Assembly (NCBI GenBank): GCA_030153045.1
Contig: JASLID010000020.1
Span: forward strand, 1-64,000
DNA length: 64,000 bases
Source: Flavobacterium sp.
Lineage (GTDB): Bacteria; Bacteroidota; Bacteroidia; Flavobacteriales; Flavobacteriaceae
Direction of reading: 5' to 3'
Positions 7,233 through 14,833 of the stretch are shown here, piece after piece (position 1 is the first letter of the stretch; each line of letters begins with the position of its first letter). The position numbers were made by a program, and so were the translations under genes. The notes under the pieces were generated by a model, which had not been told where the DNA came from, ran no database searches, and worked only from the letters and a program-made list of their open reading frames with translations.

Positions 7233-9869
7233 ATGAAAAAGAAAATCTTAATAGGAATTGGCGTATTTTTTTTGGTCATAGTAGCTAGTTTAGCAGCTAT
7301 TCCTATCTTTTTTAAAGATCAGATAAAAGCAAAAATTCAACAAAGCATTAATGAAAATGTAGATGCCAAGGTTACTTTTGAAGATGCGAGTTTGAGTTTA
7401 TTTAAAAATTTCCCTAATGCCAATGTGGGTATAGACAAACTTATCATCATTAATAAAGCGCCTTTTGCGGGCGATACTTTAGTGGCTTTTGAAGAATTGA
7501 ATCTTCAGATGTCCGTGGCGGAATTATTTAATGGAGAAAATGAACCGATGACTTTAAAAGCGATTTCGGTTAAAAACGGAAAAGCGAATATTCTTTTTAA
7601 CAAAGATGGTATCGGGAATTTTGACATCGCCATAAAAGATGACAAACCAAAAGAAGAAGAAAAAGAGAGCAAACCTTTTGCGATGAACATTCAGAATTAT
7701 GAAATTGAAAACTTCAAATTCAAATATTATGACGAGCGTTCTAAGATAAAACTGGTCATGAGTGAATTAAATCATGAAGGAACTGGAAATTTTGCTGCTC
7801 AGAAATTAGATTTAGACACCAAATCGACTACAAAACTTTCATTAGACATGGACAAAATGAACTACATGAAAGATGTAGCCATTTCATTAGATGCTGTTTT
7901 AGGAATCGATTTAGAAAAAAGCAAATACACCTTTAAAGACAATAAAGCAAAAATTAACGAATTGCCTTTAGAGTTCAATGGTTTTATTCAGTTGTTAGAA
8001 GAAGGGCAAGACTATGATTTAAGTTTTAAAACTCCTACATCATCATTCAAAAACTTCTTAGGCTTAATTCCTGCTGCCTATGCAGGTGATATCAATACAG
8101 TGAAAACAACTGGTGATTTTACCGTAAACGGAAAAGTAAAAGGCAAACTTACGGATAATACCGTTCCAACGTTTAATATTGCTATTGCTTCTAACAATGC
8201 ATCATTTCAATACCCTGATTTACCAAAATCGATACAAAACATTGTAATTGACACTAAAATCATCAATGAAACGGGTTTAATCAACGACACGTATGTTAAT
8301 CTTGACCAACTTTCATTTAAAATCGATCAGGATATTTTTAGTGTAAAAGCAAATATTAGAAATGCCATGACTAATGCTTTGGTCGATGCTGCTTTGAAAG
8401 GAACAATCAATTTATCGAATTTCTCTAAAGCGTATCCAGTTAAATTAGATCAACCGCTTTCAGGGATTTTAAAAGCTGATGTTAAAACGAAATTCGACAT
8501 GCAGTCGGTAGAAAAAAGTCAGTACCAAAACATTCAAAACTCTGGGACTTTATCTTTAACCGGATTCAATTATGCTGGCGATGGAATGGCAAAACCAGTT
8601 CAAATTCAAAAAGCAGCTGTGGCTTTCAATACCAGTCAAATTAAATTAAATCAACTAGACATGAAAACTGGCGGATCAGATATTCATGTTAATGGAACGT
8701 TAGACAACTTCTACGGATTCCTTTTCAGAAAGCAAATCCTAAAAGGGAATTTCAATATGAACTCCAATCAGTTCTTAATTGCTGATTTTATGGAACCTAC
8801 ATCTCCTAAAGCGAAAGAAAGCTCAGAATCTGGTTCATCAGGTTCTAGTTCATCTTCTAAAAAAGAAGCTGTTAAAATTCCTGCCTTTTTAGATTGTACA
8901 GTCAATGCAAAAGCAAACACGGTTGTGTATGACAATTTAACCTTGAAAGCGGTTTCGGGAACAATGATTATTCGTGACGAATCAGTGATTTTGCAAAATG
9001 TGAAAAGCAATATTTTTGATGGTCAAATTGGTGTAAACGGATTAGTTTCGACAAAAGGCAAAGTATCTACATTCAATATGAATTTAAATTTAGACAAAGT
9101 TGATATCGCTAAATCGTTCACTCAATTGGATATGTTGAAAAAAATTGCGCCAATTGCTGGAGTAATTAATGGAAAATTAAATTCAACCATAAAATTATCA
9201 GGAAATCTAGACGCGGTTGAAATGACACCTGATTTAAAAACCATTTCAGGAGATTTATTAGGTCAATTGTTGTCGACAACAGTTAATCCGAACAATTCGC
9301 AAATGCTAACGGCTTTGACTCAAAATGTAAAATTCCTTGACATTAATAAATTAAATTTAAACGATATCAAAGCGGCACTTTCTTTTGACAACGGAAAGGT
9401 TACGGTTAAACCATTCAAAATCAAATACCAAGACATAAATGCCGAAATTGGCGGCTCACATGGTTTTGACCAAAGCATGAACTACAACATCAAAATGGAT
9501 GTTCCTGCAAAATATTTAGGCACTGAGGTAAACAAATTACTTTCGAAATTAACTCCTGCAGATGCTGCGAAAATTGAAAGTGTTCCTATAACGGCTTTAA
9601 TGACTGGGAATTTTAAAAACCCTAAAGTAAGCACCGACATGAAACAGGCATCAACCAATTTAGCTTCTCAAATTGTAAAACTGCAACGCGACAAGCTACT
9701 TAATCAAGGAACAGGTGCTTTAGGAAATATTTTAGGTGGAGGCAAGAAAGATCCAGCGGATACTTCAAAAACCAAAGACCCTAAAAAGGACGATATTAAA
9801 AACGCTGCGACTGATGCTATAAAAGGTTTGTTTGGTAAAAAGAAAAAACCAGCAGAACAAACACCGTAA
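7233..9869 (+). CDS. AsmA-family envelope protein
   Basis: An 878-residue protein anchored by one N-terminal membrane helix (KKKILIGIGVFFLVIVASLAA, residues 3-23) with the rest in the periplasm. The start of the soluble part (IKAKIQQSINENVDAKVTFEDASLSLFKNFPN) is the typical AsmA N-terminal signature, and the C-terminal third (LNLDKVDIAKSFTQ... through the NGKVTVKPFKIKYQDINAEIGGSHG segment) matches AsmA_2-type repeats. AsmA-like proteins are thought to be bridge-like lipid carriers between inner and outer membranes; that role here is inference. A Ser/Gly-rich linker lies at about residues 528-545 and the C-terminus is Lys/Asp-rich, probably disordered. ATG 7233 is chosen over an in-frame TTG at 7200. 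Confidence 0.88.
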   Translation: MKKKILIGIGVFFLVIVASLAAIPIFFKDQIKAKIQQSINENVDAKVTFEDASLSLFKNFPNANVGIDKLIIINKAPFAGDTLVAFEELNLQMSVAELFNGENEPMTLKAISVKNGKANILFNKDGIGNFDIAIKDDKPKEEEKESKPFAMNIQNYEIENFKFKYYDERSKIKLVMSELNHEGTGNFAAQKLDLDTKSTTKLSLDMDKMNYMKDVAISLDAVLGIDLEKSKYTFKDNKAKINELPLEFNGFIQLLEEGQDYDLSFKTPTSSFKNFLGLIPAAYAGDINTVKTTGDFTVNGKVKGKLTDNTVPTFNIAIASNNASFQYPDLPKSIQNIVIDTKIINETGLINDTYVNLDQLSFKIDQDIFSVKANIRNAMTNALVDAALKGTINLSNFSKAYPVKLDQPLSGILKADVKTKFDMQSVEKSQYQNIQNSGTLSLTGFNYAGDGMAKPVQIQKAAVAFNTSQIKLNQLDMKTGGSDIHVNGTLDNFYGFLFRKQILKGNFNMNSNQFLIADFMEPTSPKAKESSESGSSGSSSSSKKEAVKIPAFLDCTVNAKANTVVYDNLTLKAVSGTMIIRDESVILQNVKSNIFDGQIGVNGLVSTKGKVSTFNMNLNLDKVDIAKSFTQLDMLKKIAPIAGVINGKLNSTIKLSGNLDAVEMTPDLKTISGDLLGQLLSTTVNPNNSQMLTALTQNVKFLDINKLNLNDIKAALSFDNGKVTVKPFKIKYQDINAEIGGSHGFDQSMNYNIKMDVPAKYLGTEVNKLLSKLTPADAAKIESVPITALMTGNFKNPKVSTDMKQASTNLASQIVKLQRDKLLNQGTGALGNILGGGKKDPADTSKTKDPKKDDIKNAATDAIKGLFGKKKKPAEQTP

Positions 9870-9875
9870 TAAATT

Positions 9876-9904
9876 AAAAAGCTCCACATTTGGAGCTTTT
9901 TTTA
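9876..9904. terminator. Bidirectional terminator between AsmA-like and DUF2797 genes
   Basis: AAAAGCTCC / GGAGCTTTT stem with a six-base loop, A-rich on the left and T-rich on the right, so it can serve both convergent genes. Confidence 0.85.
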
Positions 9905-10696
9905 TAATGTGATTTTTACGACATAACCTTCAAAAGTTCGAACATTAAAAACCGTTCCGTCTTCAAACAACAAATATTGTCCTTTTATCCCTGACAGTTT
10001 TCCGGTATAGTTAGGAGACTTATCTAAATTAAGACTGGTTACTTTTGTAGGATAGTGTAAAACTGGATAATGCAGTTGGCATAATTCTTCTTTGGTTGCG
10101 TGAAAATAGTCTAGTACTTCGTTTGGAATTAGTTTTTCAACCTTCAATCGTTCGGCAATTAAATCAGCTTGAACCACTTCATTTTTAAGCATTTTTTGCC
10201 AATGCGTTTTATCTGTAAAATGGTTTTTTAGTGCTACTTCTGTAATTCCGGCTAAATAACGATTAGGCACTTCCACAATAGGAATCGCTTGCTCTGCTCC
10301 TTGATCGATCCATCTTGTTGGAACTTGGGTTTTCCGGGTCACTCCTACCTTGATTTCACTCGAAAGTGCTAAATACACGATGTGTGGTTGCAATTGAACC
10401 TTTTTCTCATATTCTAAATCACGATCTTCAATGTCCAGATGCGCGGTGCTTAATTCTGGTCTCATAATCCAATCGCCTGCCGAAGCACTTCCCATAAAAC
10501 AATCGTAACAAAATCCTTGACGGAAAATCTTTTTTTTCTTTCCACACTCTAGACATTGGTAGCCTTGAAATGCAATTTCAAACTCTTTTCCAAGTAACTG
10601 ATTTACATTTAAGAAGCTATTTTCAAAAACCAAATAGTATTGAATAGGGTTGGCATTTTCAGTTTGCATTTTGGTCAAAACTCCTTCGTATTGCAT
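9902..10696 (-). CDS. DUF2797 domain protein
   Basis: A 264-residue cytoplasmic protein without signal peptide. It has the DUF2797 layout: a zinc-ribbon-like pair of CxxC motifs near residues 48-70 (CLECGKKKK and GFCYDCFMG), a central strand-rich domain with the segment VYLALSSEIKVGVTR around residues 107-121, which resembles a GIY-YIG-type core, then a helical region ending in ITEVALKNHFTDKTHWQKML. Biochemical function is unknown; a nucleic-acid role is suggested only by the zinc ribbon and the GIY-YIG-like fold. It is convergent with the AsmA-like gene and diverges from the amidase gene. Confidence 0.85.
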   Translation of the reverse strand: MQYEGVLTKMQTENANPIQYYLVFENSFLNVNQLLGKEFEIAFQGYQCLECGKKKKIFRQGFCYDCFMGSASAGDWIMRPELSTAHLDIEDRDLEYEKKVQLQPHIVYLALSSEIKVGVTRKTQVPTRWIDQGAEQAIPIVEVPNRYLAGITEVALKNHFTDKTHWQKMLKNEVVQADLIAERLKVEKLIPNEVLDYFHATKEELCQLHYPVLHYPTKVTSLNLDKSPNYTGKLSGIKGQYLLFEDGTVFNVRTFEGYVVKITL

Positions 10697-10729
10697 GTCT
10701 TAGAATTTAAAATTACTTTGTTTTAACAA

Positions 10730-10737
10730 TAATTTTG
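10730..10737 (+). promoter_or_regulatory. Promoter -7 element for the amidase gene
   Basis: TAATTTTG matches TAnnTTTG exactly. The transcript would begin near 10743, with a leader of about 36 bases. No TTG lies at the standard -33 distance. Confidence 0.42.
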
Positions 10738-10778
10738 TTATTTTAGCGTAAAGATAGATAGACAATCTTTAAAAATAA

Positions 10779-11396
10779 ATGCCAATGAAAAATTTTCTGA
10801 AATTATCAGTACTATTAGTGACCTTTTTGCTTTTTGCATTCATTCCCAATAATGAAAAAATTAAAGTGGTTATTGATGCAGGTCATGGCGGCACTGATTT
10901 TGGAGCAACACAATATGAATTAACAGAAAAAGAAATTGTGTCTTCTATTTCTCAGGAAATTAAAAATTTAAACAACAACGAAAATATAGAAATTCATTTT
11001 ACCAGAAATGATGATAAAATGATGACGTTAAAAGAAAGAGTTGATTTTATTAAAAACATCAATCCGGATATAGTAATTTCATTACATACAAATGCTAGTA
11101 AAAATATTGGTACTTATGGAATGGAATGTTTTGTGTCAGATAAAGAATCTACGCATACCAAATCGAATGAATATGCCGAAAAACTGCTAACTGAATTCAC
11201 TTCAAAAATGAATTTAAAAAGTCGCGGTGTAAATAAAGCACCTTTCTTTATTCTAAAAAAGACAGAAGTTCCTGCTATTATTGTAGAACTAGGTTTTTTA
11301 TCTAATGATAACGACAGAGCTTATTTATCTGACAAGGATAAACAAATTGAAATGGCACAGACTATTTTAAGCTTTATTTCAACAATTAAAAAATAG
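10779..11396 (+). CDS. N-acetylmuramoyl-L-alanine amidase (Amidase_3)
   Basis: A zinc-dependent peptidoglycan hydrolase cleaving the bond between N-acetylmuramic acid and L-alanine, used in cell separation and wall turnover. Residues 1-22 are a signal peptide or anchor. The zinc-ligand motifs of the AmiC/CwlM family are present: VVIDAGHGGTD (His), the Glu of ELTEKE, and SLHTN (second His). The catalytic Glu is in IIVELGFLSND near the C-terminus. At 205 aa it is the bare catalytic domain with no AMIN or SPOR targeting domain, so it probably relies on partner proteins. ATG 10785 (MKNFL) is an equally plausible start. Confidence 0.93.
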   Translation: MPMKNFLKLSVLLVTFLLFAFIPNNEKIKVVIDAGHGGTDFGATQYELTEKEIVSSISQEIKNLNNNENIEIHFTRNDDKMMTLKERVDFIKNINPDIVISLHTNASKNIGTYGMECFVSDKESTHTKSNEYAEKLLTEFTSKMNLKSRGVNKAPFFILKKTEVPAIIVELGFLSNDNDRAYLSDKDKQIEMAQTILSFISTIKK

Positions 11397-11444
11397 ATAA
11401 ACATTAGATTAATCTAATATCTAAAATCAGAAATCTAAAATTAA

Positions 11445-12962
11445 ATGCCTTTACCAATAATAAATTCTATTGCTTCTTGGGTTTTAAAACAGCGCATTCA
11501 TCAAATTGAGTTGTTTTTAAAATACCCTAATGAGGTACAGGAAGAATTATTGATGAATTTAATTCGATCATCTGAAAATACCGTTATTGGCAAACAATAT
11601 GGTTTCGAATCAATCAAGTCATATCATGAATTTCAGGAACGTGTCCCTGTGTCGAGTTACGAAGATTTAGAGCCCTTAATTGAAAGAACACGTAAAGGGG
11701 AACAACACGTTTTTTGGAACGAACCCATCAAATGGTTTGCAAAATCGAGCGGAACTACCAATGCAAAAAGCAAATTTATTCCCGTAAGTAATGAAGCTCT
11801 TGAAAATTGCCATTACAAAGGAAGCAAAGATTTACTGTGTTTGTATTTGAACAACAATGAAAACTCACAATTATTTACTGGTAAAAGTTTACGCCTTGGA
11901 GGAAGTAAACAGTTGTATGAGGACAACAATACTTTCTTTGGCGATTTATCAGCCATATTGATAGACAACATGCCTTTTTGGGCCGAATATAGTAGTACCC
12001 CAAGCAACAAAACATCACTCATGAGCGAATGGGAAACCAAGCTACTCGCCATTGTTAATGAAACCAAAGTTGAAAACGTAACCAGTTTCGCTGGAGTACC
12101 TTCCTGGATGATGGTGCTTTTGAATAAAGTCTTAGAAGAAACCGGAAAAACCAATTTATTTGAAATTTGGCCTAATTTAGAAGTATACTTTCACGGCGGT
12201 GTGAGTTTCGACCCTTATCGTGAGCAATACAAAAACATTCTACCCAAACAAGATTTCAAGTATTACGAAATTTACAATGCTTCGGAAGGTTTTTTTGCCA
12301 TTCAGGATTTGAATAATTCGAACGATTTGTTGTTGATGTTGGATTACGGGATATTCTATGAATTTATTCCAATGGACGTTTTTGGAACACCGAATCAAAA
12401 AGTAATCCGTTTAGCCGAAGTAGAATTAAATAAAAATTATGCCGTTGTCATAACCACTAATGCTGGGCTTTGGAGATATTTAATTGGAGATACGGTTCGA
12501 TTTACTTCATTAAATCCTTACAGAATTAGAGTTACAGGAAGAACCAAACATCATATCAATGTTTTTGGAGAAGAATTAATGGTTGAAAATACAGATATGG
12601 CTATTGCCAAAACTTGTAAATTGACCAACACCGAAGTGGTTGATTATACCGTAGCTCCTATTTTCATGCATGGTAAAGAAAAAGGAGCGCATGAATGGAT
12701 TATTGAGTTCCGAAAAAAGCCTGAAAATTTAATAGCATTCACTCAATTGTTAGATGAGACTATTCAATCTTTAAACTCTGATTACGAAGCAAAGCGTTAC
12801 AACAACATGACATTAAATCCACTAACAATTAATGTCGCCAGAGAAAATTTATTTTACGATTGGCTTAAAAAAGAAGATAAATTAGGTGGGCAACATAAAA
12901 TCCCGAGATTGTCCAACAGCCGAGTTTATTTAGAAGAATTATTATCTCTTCAAAATCAATAA
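11445..12962 (+). CDS. GH3-family acyl-adenylating protein
   Basis: A 505-residue protein of the GH3 superfamily, the fold of plant auxin and jasmonate amido synthetases, which adenylate a carboxylate and transfer it to an amine. The nucleotide-binding motif KSSGTTNAKSKFIPVS lies near residues 104-119, the middle motif FHGGVSFDPYREQY near residue 250, YYEIYNASEGFFAIQ near residue 280, and the hinge motif with WRYLIGDTVRFTS near residue 345. No signal peptide is seen. Bacterial members are common in Bacteroidota but their substrate is unknown, so the reaction is inferred from the fold. It follows the amidase gene by 48 bases and may be co-transcribed. Confidence 0.88.
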   Translation: MPLPIINSIASWVLKQRIHQIELFLKYPNEVQEELLMNLIRSSENTVIGKQYGFESIKSYHEFQERVPVSSYEDLEPLIERTRKGEQHVFWNEPIKWFAKSSGTTNAKSKFIPVSNEALENCHYKGSKDLLCLYLNNNENSQLFTGKSLRLGGSKQLYEDNNTFFGDLSAILIDNMPFWAEYSSTPSNKTSLMSEWETKLLAIVNETKVENVTSFAGVPSWMMVLLNKVLEETGKTNLFEIWPNLEVYFHGGVSFDPYREQYKNILPKQDFKYYEIYNASEGFFAIQDLNNSNDLLLMLDYGIFYEFIPMDVFGTPNQKVIRLAEVELNKNYAVVITTNAGLWRYLIGDTVRFTSLNPYRIRVTGRTKHHINVFGEELMVENTDMAIAKTCKLTNTEVVDYTVAPIFMHGKEKGAHEWIIEFRKKPENLIAFTQLLDETIQSLNSDYEAKRYNNMTLNPLTINVARENLFYDWLKKEDKLGGQHKIPRLSNSRVYLEELLSLQNQ

Positions 12963-12991
12963 CCAGATTATTCTTAAATCTTAAAAATAGT

Positions 12992-13023
12992 TTTATCGAT
13001 GAAATGCAATTTATATCGATAAA
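12992..13023. promoter_or_regulatory. Perfect inverted repeat, possible operator
   Basis: TTTATCGAT at 12992-13000 and its exact complement ATCGATAAA at 13015-13023, separated by 14 bases. No T-run follows, so a terminator is unlikely. It lies 70 bases upstream of the -33 element of the ompA-like gene and after the GH3 gene. Confidence 0.35.
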
Positions 13024-13058
13024 CCGCATTCCGTTTTATTTCGTTTTAAAGCTTTATG

Positions 13059-13088
13059 CAGTTCAACGAGTAAAAGTGTAGTTCGTCT
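13059..13088 (+). promoter_or_regulatory. Imperfect direct repeat upstream of the OmpA gene promoter
   Basis: Half-sites CAGTTCAAC (13059-13067) and TAGTTCGTC (13079-13087) start 20 bases apart, two helical turns, and end just before the -33 element. Spacing and the GTT cores resemble LytTR-type response-regulator sites; identity is inferred only. Confidence 0.35.
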
Positions 13089-13094
13089 AAAAAA

Positions 13095-13126
13095 TTGCAG
13101 ATAAATCACCTACTCTCCTATTTTTG
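13095..13126 (+). promoter_or_regulatory. Complete flavobacterial promoter for the OmpA-family gene
   Basis: TTG at 13095-13097, a 21-base spacer, and TATTTTTG at 13119-13126, matching TTG-N17-23-TAnnTTTG exactly. Predicted leader of about 37 bases. Confidence 0.7.
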
Positions 13127-13169
13127 TGCAAAATTTTCAATAAAACCACTCAAAGCGTAATTATATTTT

Positions 13170-14735
13170 ATGAAAAAATCAGTTTTTTCATTGTTATTAG
13201 TTTTTTTAACTAATGTAATGTTCTCACAAGATTCTTACTTCAACACCGAAGAATCTGACATCTCTTTCTCCAAATCAATTCTCGAATTAAATGATAATTA
13301 CACTATTATTTCAACAGGAATAAATTCAAAATTATCCGAAATAGGTTCAACTTTTTTTATGGATAAATACATTATGTATTCTTCTAGAAAAACTGGGGCT
13401 ATTGCTGCTGGTAAAGATGAAAACACCAACGATCCATATAACGCTTTGTATTGCTTGAATATGGATAAAACCGGTAATTTATCTAAACCTTACTTTTTTG
13501 CTTCTATATTAGACTCAAAAGGCAATGAAGGAGGCTTAACTTTTTCGCCAGACCAAAAAACAATTTATTATACAAAAAGCAAAGAAGGAAATTCAAAAAA
13601 CTATCAATTGTACAAATCTGTTTTTGATGAAGAATGTAAGTGTACTTGGATAGAAGAAGCTTCAGTAGTCTTTAATAACGAGAGTTATTCTATCGAAAAC
13701 CCATCGATTTCACCAGATGGCAAAAAAATGTATTTTTCGTCAAACATGCCAGGTGGTTTTGGTGGTTTTGATATTTATATTGCCGAAATCAATGCTGATG
13801 GTATGCCGGTAAATCCTAAAAATGCAGGAAGCACCATTAACACTTCTGAAGACGAGAAATTCCCATATCTTTCACCTGATAAAGAACTTTTCTTTTCATC
13901 CAATGGACATTCAGGATATGGAAGTTTAGATGTTTTTGTATCGAGAATTAAGAAAAATAGTTTTTCAACACCTTTAAATCTTGGAAAAACAATCAATACT
14001 TCAGCTAACGAAGTGGCTTTTATTTTAGCATCGAAATCTAGAGGATATGTAACGTCTGACAGAAATACAAGTTTAGGCTCATTTGATATTTACCGTTTTG
14101 AATTGCAAAAAACACCTATCGTTCTTCAAGGAAAAGCCGTTGAAAAACAATCTAAAATTGTATTACCAAACACAAAAATCAGCTTAATTGATGAAGATGG
14201 TCAAGAAGTGGCTACTCAAACTTCGAACGAACAAGGAAAATATATTTTTGAAGTTGCACCTTTAGAAAACTATTCGATTGTTGCTCAAAAAGAAGGTTAT
14301 ATGAACTATAGCTTACCTGTTGTAACCAATACCGAAAATGCAATTTCTAACGTTGAATTAGATCAGAAAAAAGCAGAAATTACTGAAGCCGCTATTGTAA
14401 TTGAGAACATTTATTTTGATTTCGATAAAGCCACCATTAAAAACGAATCGACTTTATCATTAAATAAAATACTAGAAGTATTAGTTGCAAATCCTGAAAT
14501 GAAAATAGCTATTAATGCCCATACTGACTCTAGAGGATCTGACAAATACAATATGGTGCTTTCTGAAAAAAGAGCGTTAGAAGCCAAAAAATATTTAATC
14601 AAAAAAGGGATTAGCAAAGAACGTATCGAATCTAAAGGTTACGGAGAGACAAAATCTTTATCTAACTGCAGTATCAATTGTACTGAAATGGAGTTTAACA
14701 CTGACCGTCGTGTAGAGTTTTTGATTCTGAAATAA
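13170..14735 (+). CDS. OmpA-family protein with PD40 beta-propeller
   Basis: A 521-residue envelope protein. Residues 1-20 are a signal peptide (ending MFSQ). PD40-type propeller repeats span about 105-310, visible as repeated SPDGKKMYFSSN, SPDKELFFSSNG and FDIY units. A carboxypeptidase-regulatory-like Ig domain follows at about 315-395 (LPNTKISLIDEDGQ...NEQGKYIFEV). The C-terminal OmpA domain at 405-520 contains IYFDFDKATI and HTDSRGSDKYN, which bind peptidoglycan. This architecture usually accompanies PorP/SprF proteins of the type IX secretion system; here the nearest such protein is at 33116-34114, not adjacent. It has an isolated, well-formed promoter. Confidence 0.92.
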   Translation: MKKSVFSLLLVFLTNVMFSQDSYFNTEESDISFSKSILELNDNYTIISTGINSKLSEIGSTFFMDKYIMYSSRKTGAIAAGKDENTNDPYNALYCLNMDKTGNLSKPYFFASILDSKGNEGGLTFSPDQKTIYYTKSKEGNSKNYQLYKSVFDEECKCTWIEEASVVFNNESYSIENPSISPDGKKMYFSSNMPGGFGGFDIYIAEINADGMPVNPKNAGSTINTSEDEKFPYLSPDKELFFSSNGHSGYGSLDVFVSRIKKNSFSTPLNLGKTINTSANEVAFILASKSRGYVTSDRNTSLGSFDIYRFELQKTPIVLQGKAVEKQSKIVLPNTKISLIDEDGQEVATQTSNEQGKYIFEVAPLENYSIVAQKEGYMNYSLPVVTNTENAISNVELDQKKAEITEAAIVIENIYFDFDKATIKNESTLSLNKILEVLVANPEMKIAINAHTDSRGSDKYNMVLSEKRALEAKKYLIKKGISKERIESKGYGETKSLSNCSINCTEMEFNTDRRVEFLILK

Positions 14736-14773
14736 TGTTCTTTTATGTTATAAAATAAGATTAGAAGTAAAAA

Positions 14774-14813
14774 ACTCGTATTTCTCAAATAAAACTATTC
14801 GAAAAATACGAGT
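14774..14813. terminator. Stem-loop between convergent genes, probable terminator
   Basis: ACTCGTATTT and AAATACGAGT form a perfect ten-base stem with a 20-base loop. The T-run is weak on both sides, so efficiency is uncertain. Confidence 0.55.
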
Positions 14814-14833
14814 AAACTATTTTAATTTTTTCG

